A stretch of DNA of 64,000 nucleotides from NCBI RefSeq assembly GCF_003672135.1, contig NC_039517.1:13478601-13542600 (forward strand), in the 5' to 3' direction. This DNA is from Ooceraea biroi (lineage: Eukaryota; Arthropoda; Insecta; Hymenoptera; Formicidae). The position numbers were made by a program, and so were the translations under genes. The notes beneath the pieces are model-generated. The model made no database searches, was not told where the DNA came from, and saw nothing but the letters and a program-made list of their open reading frames with translations. The stretch's first letter is position 1; each line of letters opens with the position of its first letter. This document shows, in pieces, positions 21,641-31,444 of this stretch.

Positions 21641-22083
21641 TCATGACCATGAGGTTATGACTAATGTAGCGCCATCTGTATTATCAAGAGACACGGTAGT
21701 GTCTCGCGCCAATTATAAGCGCAGCGCGAGACCGGACGTGAATCATTTACGCGAGTCAACGAGTTGCGAGTAACTGGGATTTTTGGATGGCAATAACGAT
21801 TGAACCGATCAATTTCTAAGTAGGCTCAATCGATAGCTTGGGTTTAAATTATATTATAAAAGTGTCTTTATTTTCTCGCTACGTGCTTTACGAGCGGAGA
21901 TATTACGATGCAAAGTACGAAATGTGAAAATTTCATGTAAGAAACGTCGTCGTCGGACAAGCATGGCAGCGGTGTCACTCTCCATTTTATGACACCAGGC
22001 GGCAGCAGCGATGCTTGACGTGCAGCGCATAGCGATCCGAGAGCGAGACATCAGTGGGTCTCGAACCCTCGTCTCGTGAGGGT
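21641..22083. other. No gene seen
   Basis: Contains GACACGGTAGTGTCTCGCGCC at about 21690, which recurs near 55580 as a dispersed repeat fragment. Nothing else supported. Confidence 0.4.
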
Positions 22084-22089
22084 TATGTA

Positions 22090-22426
22090 CTGTAATCCGG
22101 TAAGTATTCAGTTTAGCGGCCTCATTAAGCTCTTTCGAGACGTTTTACACGAAACGAAAGAATCTGGTAGAAAAAAGCGTCGCTCTGCCCCGCGAAGCGG
22201 GATATTAATCGTTAAAATTGATCACTTTGCAGGTTAGGAAATCTGTCAAATACATTACTAAATATAATGACAGGTTTCCTAACTTAAAAAGTGGTTTACT
22301 TTAATGAGTGATATCTTGCTTCGCGGGGCAAATCGACACTTTTTTCTGCCTAATTCTTTCGTTTCGCGCAAAACGTCTCGAAAGAGCTTAATGAGCCCGC
22401 TAAACTGAATACTTACCGGATTACAA
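22090..22426. mobile_element. Palindromic MITE with TATGTA flanks
   Basis: Terminal inverted repeats TGTAATCCGGTAAGTATTC at the left and its inverse at the right extend, with mismatches, through most of the 337 bp. TATGTA is present on both sides (22084-22089, 22427-22432). No coding region; superfamily not assigned. Confidence 0.65.
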
Positions 22427-22914
22427 TATGTAACTCAAATTTCTTTTCAGATCGGGAATATCTCTTATGTCCATATAATAATTTTATACACTAATTTGTG
22501 AAAAAGCGCGATTAGACAGTTTTATACGTCTTTGAAACTGGCACGACGTTCTACGAATATCGAAAAAATATTAAAAGTTCTAATAGCACTTTTCATAGTT
22601 CTACAATTCCTGATAAAAATTAAAAAGAGTTCTGCATTCCTTCTATTGAAAAATTGAAATTGAAAAAATGTGCTAACTTCGCGAATCTAGCACGACACTC
22701 CCCCCTCTAAAGTACTAAAACGCGTGGAAAATTATTATTTTTGACTATAGTTCCCGATAGTTCTAATCGAAATTCACACATATGTACAATTTCAGATCGA
22801 TATTCCATCAATTAACAATTTTTGAATAATTTGTTATATCTGCGTTCAGCACGACACTTACATAGTGAAAATGCGTCGTGCTGATGATTTTCAGCAATTC
22901 TAACGATAGTTAAC
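22427..22914. other. No gene seen
   Basis: AT-rich sequence with scattered GCACGACAC and CGTGCTG words, no supported feature. Confidence 0.4.
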
Positions 22915-23449
22915 TCAATTTTGTTGTTTGCGACACTGCTGATGGGTCGATTTCCTTAAGTAGATTGCGTAGCCACAATCCTTCTTGACAGGCGCTGAAC
23001 AACGCCATGTACTCCGCTTCTGTTGTTGACAAAGCGACTGTTTTTTGGCGTTCGCTTTGCCAAGAAATTGCACCTCCTTGAAGTCTGAAGAATGTCCCTG
23101 AGATCGAGCGTCGTTGATCCTGATCGTTTACCCAATCCGCATCGCTGAATCTTCCAGAACTGCGTTTCCATCACGGCTATACTTCAGCTTCAAGTTAACG
23201 GTACCTTTGAGATAGCGTAAAAGTCTCTTTACAGCTGTCCAGTGAACTTTTCCTGGGTTTTGATTGAACCAGCTTACTACGCTGACGGCCTGGGCAATGT
23301 CTGGTCGTGTACCTGAACAGGTATATAAAATGCTGCCTACCGCTTCTTGGTAAGGTACTGACTCCATATCAGCTATTTCTGTTGCTGATTTAGGAGCCAT
23401 TTCCTTGTTTAACACTTGATGCTGATCGAATGGAGTATCCACTGGGTTG
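22915..23449 (-). pseudogene. Copia RT end and RNase H fragment
   Basis: Minus-strand frames give VPYQEAVGSILYTCSGTRPD, HWTAVKRLLRYLKGTVNLKL, then after a frameshift near 23160 FSDADWVNDQDQRRSISGTF and QKTVALSTTEAEYMALFSAC, the standard C-terminal Copia polyprotein order. The start directly abuts the hAT terminus at 23450. Confidence 0.82.
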
Positions 23450-24958
23450 TAGTGGCGTAGCGAGCCTCAATGATGTCCAGAGCGGAACCTCGATTTGCTG
23501 CCCCATATGAAGCATCGAAAAAGTTTTAGTTACCTATTTTTAAAAATTGAGCAAATGTTTGGAGTACAATTAGGATTTATTCAGCAAATTTGAGAAAATC
23601 AAGAACTCACAAAAAATCTTTCGAGCCTTACGAGTAGCGAAATCTTTGATAGCGTCATCAAAGCTCAACCGGTTGGTCATTGTCTGCTCGATTGACAATA
23701 TAGCCAAATTTGACAACCTAAGCTGAGTCATAGTGGAACGAAGATAATTTTTGATAAGTTTTAACTTCGAGAAGCTTCTTTCACAACTTGCTACACTGAT
23801 AGCTAGAGTTAAAAACAAGCGCAGCATTATCACAATATTTGGGACCGAAATGCCGAGACTGAATTCCTGGATAAAGCGGAGAAGCTCCAGTGGTCCTTCG
23901 TTCTTAAGGCTTTCGTGTCGGTCGGATGCACCGATGAACTGCTGGAGGCGTTGTCTCTCCACCAAAAATTCTGCCTGATTAATCTCGTCAGTAGTGCCAC
24001 CCAAATCACAGACATACTGGGGATCTAACAACTTCGAAGGCGTCAGAAACGAAAACTTCTCACTTAAATCCTGAAGCTGCTGAAATCTTGACGTCATCTC
24101 CTGTATTATTCTGTCAAGTAATGTGTACATTTCTCGTCGCAATTCGTCTTCGTAAGACAGTACTGCACCCTGGGATCCGTTTCCGAAAATATCATTCCGT
24201 ATTCTCCGTCGGCGAGGCTCCAAGTCAATTGAAAGGTCATCACAAAGCTTCTTTGCATAGCTAAATGCGTTGTCAACGAGACTATTCCGGTTGCCTACCA
24301 AAAACTCTTGAAGAGCAGGAACCTTGGTTGCACATTGCTCGATATTTAACCCTTTGGTTTGCAAATAATTTTGGGCATCGTTGACTTCTTTGAGAACTTG
24401 GCTCCATAATCCAAGATAGCATAGAAACGAGAGTGACTGCAGCGCTTTCAGCAGCAATCCAGCTTCAGATCTTGTCACTATGTTCTCGTTTGTATCGCTA
24501 GCGAGTTTCTCCAGTACGTTCAGAATATCGGAAAAGTGGTTTTTAAATGCCTCCACTGCTTCGTGCCTTGCGCTCCAGCGGGTTTCAATCAAGCGCTTCA
24601 CCCCTTGACCAGTTACAGCTGTGAGGGTACCCCAACGGTGAGTTGACGAGGAAAAGAATACAAAGACTTGTTCCACAGTTCCAAAAAAAGTGACAGACTG
24701 CACGGCCTCCGAAGCGGCGTGAATCCCAGCCAAATTCAGGGAATGATTTGTGCAAGCTACGAACTGTGCCCTCGGATTTATGGACTTAATGCGCACTTGG
24801 ACTCTCGTATGTACTCCAGCCATCACAGCAGCATTATCGTATGCTTGTCCCCTACAGTTCTGGATGTCCAGTCCGTCTTTAGAAATTTTGGTCAGGATCA
24901 TCGCCGTCAGATCTTTGGTATTGCGATATATTCCTCTTGACCGATGACACATCTCCAT
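23450..24958 (-). pseudogene. hAT-family transposase (ZMYM1-like), N-terminally truncated
   Basis: A 462-codon minus-strand frame (23570-24958). Seen: CRGQAYDNAAVMAGVHTRVQ and NHSLNLAGIHAASE (DUF4371/RNase H-like region), RWSARHEAVEAF, and the hAT dimerisation region SCERSFSKLKLIKNYLRSTM at about residues 385-420. The downstream terminus TAGTGGCGTAGCGAGCC at 23450 is a hAT-like inverted repeat end. The zinc-finger N-terminus and the other terminus are missing, with Copia Gag sequence directly adjoining near 24955. Confidence 0.82.
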
Positions 24959-25045
24959 AAATCCTCGATTTCTAGGACTGCCTGCATGCCGATCTTCCAG
25001 GTTTGATAATTTTCTCTACCCTTCAAACGTTCAACGGGAAGCAAT
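24955..25045 (-). pseudogene. Copia Gag N-terminal fragment
   Basis: Minus strand: LPVERLKGRENYQTWKIGMQ followed by AVLEIEDLWRCVIG. This is the start region of Copia Gag (the gag N-terminal W-x-x-W-like region). It is cut by the hAT fragment after about 40 residues. Confidence 0.7.
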
Positions 25046-25212
25046 TAAATGATGCGTAGATGCTTGCGACGTCAACATTGTGACAAAAAAATATGCGACC
25101 GCGTGCCTGGAGAGGTTAGATTTCGCGCGCGTATCTCGGCTCTCTGCACGGCTCGAACTCTCAATTCTTCACTGTATATTGTTTATCGTCACTACTCGGA
25201 TGAACCCTGGGC

Positions 25213-25227
25213 CTGGGCCCATAACCT
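25213..25227 (-). promoter_or_regulatory. Copia primer-binding site
   Basis: Minus strand AGGTTATGGGCCCAG matches the primer site known from Drosophila copia, complementary to an internal region of initiator tRNA-Met. It lies 13 bases downstream of the LTR end. Confidence 0.75.
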
Positions 25228-25239
25228 GATGGCGCAGTG

Positions 25240-25412
25240 TGTTGAATGAATTAAATAAAATACTCGGGTACTACGATCCTTTGTGCACGAAGGAAGTGTG
25301 ACGACTTCGTTTATTGCAACGTAACGTAATAAGGTAGTACAAAACAAAACTACTAGATGGCGCCTTGACAAACTAAAAATATTTAAACCGCGATTTCTAA
25401 TTTATACCAACA
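25240..25412 (-). repeat. Copia 5' LTR (173 bp)
   Basis: Minus strand begins TGTTGGTATAAATTAG and ends AATTCATTCAACA; the position just upstream of the primer site defines it. An AATAAA lies within. No 3' LTR found. Confidence 0.65.
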
Positions 25413-25556
25413 AAATTGTATTATACTTTATGTATTATACCTACCCAACCCTAGCGATGACTCGTACATAACCTATCGACAAGTTGTTTTGATAATCATT
25501 CAGTTGGCTATTGCCGCGACTGACAGTCTCGCGGGATATGATCAAGTAACGTAAAA

Positions 25557-26426
25557 GCACGCGATGATCACGAGGTGCCTGCGCCCGATCAACCTGAGCG
25601 TGAGGACAGCGTGAGCGACATCGTTCACCTGAACGTCGGCGGCACCAGGTAGCTCCCTGTTACTTGTTTCGTTTCCTCCCTCGCCGTTTCGATGCTTACA
25701 GGATTTTAATTCTGGGAAGTTGAGGCATCACTTAGCTCTGTTAACTCCAGCTGCAGAATGTTGCTTTCTGTTTCTCGCACACAGCAGCTTGCGCTTTATT
25801 TATTTAACATTTTTCTTTGAAGAATAAAAAAAGTGTTGGTGTAAAATATTTGTCTCTCTTCAGATTCTTCACGTCCCGCCAAACGCTGTCGTGGATTCAG
25901 GACTCGTTCTTCACGGCGCTGCTGAGCAACCGCATCGACAGCCACAAGGACGAGAGTGGCGCGCTGTTCATCGACAGGGACCCAAAGTTGTTCTCCATTA
26001 TATTGAATTACCTGCGAGCGAAGGATATTGATCTGAAGACTGTGGACATTCACACCCTGAGACACGAGGCTGAGTACTATGGCATCACTCCGCTGGTCAA
26101 GCGCCTGATGCTCTGCAAAGACCTGACGCAGTCGTCCTGCGATGATGTACTGTTCTATGGCTACCTGCCACCTCCAAGTGAGCCAAAATAATTGCAGAGT
26201 GTAATTGTAATTAAAATGAGATTGATGTAGCTTGATACTACAACGACTCCTTTTTCCTTGAAGACATACCACTTCAAGAACCCATCGCGATAACGTCAAA
26301 CGTCAGCGAAGTGACCGTTCATGCTCGAATCGGCGCCACTGCAAATTCCAGAACCGATGGGTCGTCCAATGGATGGGTCCTCGCAAGCTGCGGCGACCAG
26401 CAGCTCCACGAATCAGAATCCCATTG
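25557..26426 (+). CDS. KCTD3/SHKBP1-type BTB protein, three exons (partial gene)
   Basis: Exons: about 25557-25648, 25864-26177 and 26264-26426, with GT donors and AG acceptors at each junction. The spliced product reads [12 protein letters not shown], then [40 protein letters not shown] and [27 protein letters not shown]. This is the N-terminal BTB/T1 domain of the KCTD3/SHKBP1 family, which bind partner proteins such as channels or signalling adaptors. The first exon has no ATG in frame, so the start codon lies upstream or is lost. The C-terminal WD-repeat part is not in the window. In exon 3 a reading in a shifted frame ([18 protein letters not shown]) looks more protein-like, so a frameshift is possible. 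It could be a live gene with its other exons elsewhere or a fragment. Confidence 0.75.
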
Positions 26427-26507
26427 GTAATTGAAGATTTCTGTCTATAGTTCAGCCGCGTGAAAATTCTTTATGCTCATTGAAGAAGCCGATTTATATA
26501 AAGTATA

Positions 26508-26898
26508 TACTGCGTTCACGGAGAGAACGACCAGGCATTTCGTCTGGTACGGTCAGATCCTGCCCCCTCCACGCCGGCAAATGGGTGTGGCGTCTCGTAG
26601 GCCAGAGCCATTACAGCAGTGGTGCCAGACTTGACACGCTGCCACACGCGCACACAATCGAAGAATCGTATACGTATACCGCTCGGTGCTCGGGCATTGG
26701 CTGTGCCGAGCACCGAATGGCACACGTACACAGTTCTTCATTGTGTGCGCGTGTGGCAGCGTGTCAAGTTTGGCCCAGTGGTTACAGTCGGTAGAAGGGG
26801 CCCGCGCTAGCGCATACGGCAGTGGGTAGCGCGCTCGAGTCCCCCCCACTCTGCCCAAAACTGCGCGAAGCGTGGTCGTTCTCTCCGTGACCGCAGTA
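26508..26898. mobile_element. Palindromic MITE with TA flanks
   Basis: Termini TACTGCGTTCACGGAGAGAA and its inverse (one or two mismatches) are bordered by TA. The interior contains further inverted blocks (GACACGCTGCCACACGCGC and its mirror). No transposase frame; open frames here are by-products of the palindrome. It lies in a potential KCTD intron. Confidence 0.65.
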
Positions 26899-26899
26899 T

Positions 26900-27056
26900 A
26901 GTTATAATATCGATTTAATTAGGATAGAGCCTCTGAGGGCAGTGATGACACTTAGAGATAGGTATATGACTGATATATTTATAAAAAATTAACAAAAAGT
27001 CGAAAGAAAGAAGAGAGTAGGAAGATGAGTGAGGATGAAGGAGAATGAAGGAGCTC
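26900..27056. other. No gene seen; left edge of bacterial block
   Basis: Purine-rich GAAGGAGAATGAAGG sequence up to the point where the IS982 transposase match begins at about 27057. Confidence 0.4.
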
Positions 27057-28686
27057 GAAAAATCTTCTCATTTAGTGGCATCAATGCATTTTTCATACCC
27101 TTTTTTATGTTTGTTACAAGTTTTAAACCTCTATTGAATAATTGTTGAAAAAGTTCCTTTTTAATATAACCCTTGTAACGACCTTCCGTACGCGGGGCAC
27201 TCGGTATAGCTCGTTGCGGATGTGGTTCGTGGCGGAGGATCCGGGGTAGGTGCAGGGCGAAAACTGAGAGCTGGGTCGTCCCTTACTAACTCGCTTATAT
27301 TTATCAATCAAAGGCGTCTATGTACAGGCTATTTACAGTAGTCGTGAGGCGTGGGCTTGTCGACCAGAGGCCCGCTTGTCGTGGCGGTTCGCGACGCGGC
27401 GCGCGCGCGGCGGTGACGTGCGGCCGGAGGCCGGGCTTCCCGCGAGGCCCGGTGCTCGGTGCGGTCGCGGTAGGCCTGCTGCGGGAAGTGGAACCGGGTG
27501 CCCGGAGCGCTCTGGACGTCCGGGTGCCGAGAAGACTCGGCCGAGGCGGAGTACGCTCGACCCCGTGGGTTGGTCCATCGTAGAGGCCGGGGGGGGGGGG
27601 CGGTCGGCGACCGGGCGGATGTCGAGATGCACTCGACAGAGGCGGAGCACTCTCCACCCCTGGTATCCGTGACCCCTGGGGAGACGGGAACGGGAAGAAG
27701 GGTCCGTTTCGGAGTGACGGTGCCGAGATGCACTCGGCGGAGACCACGAACTCCTGACCCCCGGTTTCGTCCGTGACTCGTAGCGGGTAAGGGCTCGGGA
27801 GCGTCGATCCGAGCGGTTCGGTTGACGAGACAGGATTCCTCTTGAGCGCTTCTCGGCCCGCTATTTATTCGCGATACGCGTTGTTTGTCGCGCGTTTCGG
27901 GTCGGCGGAGAGGGCTTGTGAAACGCGCGAGCGCCGCGTCCATGGAGCGGCCGGTACGGAAAGCGGCTGGCGCGACGCTACGGCCTCGCTCGGTTTTCTC
28001 CGCCCGTGTTCGGCGATTCGACTATTTATTCGGGCTCGAGGCCCGTTGTCCTCGCCCGCCGATGGTCAGGCGGGCGGCATACAGACGATGCAACCACATG
28101 CATCGTTACACTCTTGTCACCAAACAAAAGACCGATAAGTTTTTTAGTCAAATTTGCCACAGGTTTTCTATCGTCAATATTGCCTTTTGTCAGCGTAAAT
28201 GCTTGAATTTCTCCTTTCTCATTAATTATCAAATGTAATTTAAAGCCGAAAAACCAGCCATATGTACTCTTGCTTAATTTTGCAATTCCGGCAAAAACCT
28301 TATTTCTTGATATTCTTTTTGCATGGCAAACTGCAATAGAAGTTGCATCTATATATGAAATTCCTGTATTTCTTGCCTGTCCAAATAACCATTGTGACAA
28401 TAACGCTAAGTACCACAAAATCTGTGGTTTTAAGGCAATGAATCAATCATACAAGGGTAGAGTTAAAAACTCTGATTTGTATAATAATTTGAGATAACAT
28501 ACGTAAAAAGATTTGAAATTTTTACATCTGGATTGGTGGTAAAGCAAAATTATTGTTACAATTTCAGAGTATTTGATTTCTGGTATTCTAGTAGCCATTG
28601 GACAGTAGCTCATCTGCAAAATTTTTATCAATAGCATTACAAAAATCATCAATGAAACAGAAAATTTCTGTTATATCTTTATTCAT
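27057..28686 (-). pseudogene. IS982-family transposase, interrupted
   Basis: Minus strand from ATG at 28686: an N-terminal helical part, then RIPEIKYSEIVTIILLYHQS, GISYIDATSIAVCHAKRISR, TYGWFFGFKLHLIINEKGEI and DDRKPVANLTKKLIGLLFGDK, typical of IS982 DDE transposases of Rickettsiales and relatives. Breaks seen: a frameshift near 28595, a TGA within LPLYD-stop-FIAL near 28443, a solo LTR replacing nothing at 27174-28110, and truncation at about 27057 after NEKIF. The part beyond the LTR resumes with GYIKKELFQQLFNRGLKLVT. Confidence 0.87.
27174..28110. repeat. Solo LTR inserted in the bacterial IS982 gene
   Basis: A 937-bp GC-rich segment starts TGTAACGACC and ends GCATCGTTACA, with 4-bp flanks CCCT (27170-27173) and CTCT (28111-28114), i.e. 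AGGG/AGAG on the gene strand. The IS982 reading continues directly on the other side: LFGDK before and GYIKKEL after, as in an uninterrupted gene. GC-rich open frames inside both strands are not genes. LTR class probably Gypsy-like (4-bp TSD), unproven. Confidence 0.8.
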
Positions 28687-28873
28687 GGCTGTGGTTTTAA
28701 AGCATTTAATGGGAGTTTATCCTATTTTCTTGCCTTTTCTACCGTTTGTTAATCCATAGTTGGGGGTTGAAGGCCTTTTTATCGACATATAAAAATTTTT
28801 TCTGTTGCATCTTTTCAAGCAATAAAATATCCTAAATCAAGAATATTAGTAATTCTTTATAGGGAACGTAGTC
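28111..28873. other. IS982 N-terminal half and intergenic bacterial DNA
   Basis: 28111-28686 is the IS982 5' half on the minus strand. 28687-28873 is AT-rich spacer leading to the OTU gene, which runs divergently. I did not find a clear IS inverted repeat; a promoter-like TATAAAAAT occurs at 28788. Confidence 0.5.
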
Positions 28874-30856
28874 ATGCATGTAGGAAATTCTGATGGTCAG
28901 CAGTCAGGAACTTCTCGTCAAGTCAGCAGTCCAAGAGAACAATCATCAGATTCGTTAGGAAGTGGAGCAGGAAAATCTGATAATAATTGGGGACATGATC
29001 AACAACAAGCTTTTCAGCAGGTTGATGTTTCAGCAGATAATAGTTGCTTATTTTGGGCTGTTACTCTTGCTCATTTAATACCTGTTAAAGACAATGATGT
29101 TTTATTTCAACAAAGATATGAAGCTTTGTTTGGAAGTGAAGAAACTGTATCTCAAAGCTTGAGTAGTGTTAGAACGTCAATTCAGAATTACAATCCTCTT
29201 TCAGATGGTGTTCCTGACAGTAATGGACTTAGAGATTTAATAAGAGAAACATTTCGTAATAGAGTAGTCAACTATATGTCAGATAACAGGAGCAAATTTG
29301 AAAGCTTTATTGCAAGAGATTTTGATAAGTATTTATATGATATGAGAAACTCTAGTACTTGGGGAGGTGAACCTGAAATAAAAGCAATGAGTAAAATGCT
29401 TAGCACTAGCATTAGTGTTTCTGGTGCAACTAAAAGCAAATATGAGAATGGTAATACTCGAATGCAGTTGTTCCATATAGACTTATCAGGAACCGGTGGA
29501 GCACGAAATCATTACAATTTTGGTTTAGAACAAAGTATTATCAATAATTATCAAGAAAGGCTAGTGAAGGTTACCTTTAGAAAGTTAAAAAAATCTTATG
29601 ATGATTGTGATCCTAATGATTTTACAGATAATTCCATCAATAATATTAAAAATGATGAGAGGTCTTTAGAAAGAAAGACTGTTGAGGATGTTGCAAAAAT
29701 TAAGTGGTATGGAAGTAACAGCAAAGTAATATTTAAAGTAACTTCAGTAAACGAGCTAGATTATCAGCTGTTAGGGCAATATCAAACAGAATTGGGAAAA
29801 CCTGAAAATCAAGAAAAGTTATTGGCAGTTATGATTGATTTGGGTAACCTGCATTGGGTAACATTGGTGATTCAACATCACCAATATAAAAATTGTAAAA
29901 ATCAACAATTTCATGGTCATTATGTTGATTCTTTGGGGCAAAAGCTGCCAAACACTATTAAAAATGCATGGAGCCAGATTAACAATGGTCAAAATAATAA
30001 TATTAAAGACTATACAATCGATAAGAAACGTACAAATAAGTACAACTCTGGAATGTTTGCTTTTAAAGATGCAGAGTCTATCATAAAAATATTACAGGAC
30101 AAAAGTGTAAATGTACAACAAGTACTAAAGCTATTTAAACAGAACACTTATTACTGTGATTCTTCTCTTACAGATGATAGGAAAAATCTTGCGAAAAAAC
30201 TAGAGGAGAAAAACAAAATGGAAGATAAGATAAAAATATGCTCAAGGATTCTTAACAATTTAAAACAAATTCAAAAATTCTCTTACAAAAACGTAAACAT
30301 GTTTCTATTCTTTCTAGAAGCAATTGCATTAGAAGACTCACCTCAATTAAGTAAAGATTATCTAGATAAGGTCAAACACGAAATTATTGGAATTGAAAAT
30401 TCAGCTTTGGCAAAGACAATACGGAACGACCTGTTTCTACATAGTAAATATGAGAGAGTAGTAGAAAAAGATAATCTTGACCAAGAAATGAAGAAGCTTG
30501 TTAAAGCCAATATTTCCTGCAAAACTTTTTTTCGAAGGTTAAGATATTACATGAATCAAGTTGATGGAAAGCTCAAATCTGATAGAGTGCAAAGTTATAG
30601 TGTGCAGCTTCATCATGAGCCTAACAACTTTCTAAAAACAATAAATGAGATAAAGGACATGCAAAATAGAAAATGTTTTGGTAGAGTCTTGAATAGCGAT
30701 AAAATACAGGGAAAATTATCGAAACTGTTTAAAAACTGTATAAAGCAAATTGGGAATAAACTAAACGTAGCAAAAGGGGAAGAAATAATGTTTAATCTTA
30801 CTGTAACATTATGCCTATTTTGGGAAAGATGCATTCTGAATCACGAAATAAATTGA
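28874..30856 (+). pseudogene. OTU + Ulp1-like multidomain bacterial effector, N-terminal part
   Basis: A 660-codon bacterial frame. Residues about 50-220 form an OTU deubiquitinase-like domain: DNSCLFWAV with Cys58, GGEPEIKAMSKML, and HYNFGL with His213. Residues about 275-410 look like a C48/Ulp1-type peptidase: LGNLHWVTLVI (His327), HYVDSLGQ (Asp352), then NSGMFAFKDA where a Cys is expected but Ser392 is found. The rest is helical with an IRNDLFLH motif. The N-terminus is a Ser/Gln-rich linker. OTU plus Ulp1-like domains recall large Rickettsiales effectors acting on host ubiquitin, including those linked to reproductive manipulation; that link is inference. The frame is lost near 30810-30856 by a frameshift. 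Confidence 0.8.
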
Positions 30857-31272
30857 GTGCTAAGGGATTGGAGGAAATAAGAAAATTTAGAAATGAATTT
30901 TTTCATAATTTTCACGCACATGGTGATAGTTCTCTACAAAGGAATTTTATACTAAAACAGGGAATACACAAGTTACTAGATTACTTTTTTAAGTACTACT
31001 TTAGCCGAAAAGTTTGCGAAGAATTCAAGAAACTAACTCCTGCTTGTTCTAGTCAGCAAACATTTGAGCAAGGAATCTCAAATTTATTACAATGTACCCA
31101 GGAAAATTTTAAGAAATATTACCCTGCGAATGAAAGTAGTAATGTTGAACCAGCAGTCAGAAGGGGAGTTGAAAGTAACTTAACACTCTCAAATTTTGTA
31201 TGTGAGTATCTAAAGTTAATGTCTGTTATTGATAATGAATATGTAATAGAGGAAAGAGAAGGAGAATCGTAA
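30811..31272 (+). pseudogene. Effector protein continuation after frameshift
   Basis: A 153-codon frame, one frame off and overlapping the end of the previous one, carries KFRNEFFHNFHAHGDSS. The RN-x3-H pattern (and IRNDLFLH before) resembles the R-x4-6-H motif of HEPN domains, many of which are RNases in bacterial conflict systems. This is pattern-level only. The rest (QQTFEQGISNLLQ, SNLTLSNFVCEYLKLM) is helical. It ends at 31272 and, in another frame (from about 31260), continues as KGIDRKRIYNNFKMLKESFK up to the transposon at 31445. Confidence 0.65.
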
Positions 31273-31444
31273 AAAAAGCAAAAACCAAGTAATAAATAGG
31301 GAATTGAAAGGTATTGATAGAAAACGGATATATAACAATTTTAAAATGCTGAAAGAATCATTTAAAGGGGATAACAATAAGAAACAGTTAATAAAAAGTC
31401 TTAGAAGAAGACTCAGAACTGAATATGGAATATGGATACCACAG

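Larger units (their letters stand above)
22915..25412 (-). mobile_element. Copia element interrupted by a hAT element, minus strand
   Basis: On the minus strand the order is 5' LTR (25240-25412), primer-binding site, Gag N-terminus, hAT transposase, Copia RT/RNase H end. The middle of the Copia element is gone and hAT sequence fills the place. It suggests a hAT insertion into Copia followed by deletion. Confidence 0.7.

Noticed and set aside
27304..27943. Long GC-rich reading frames on both strands
   Set aside because: They overlap each other in four frames within an LTR and show no domains.
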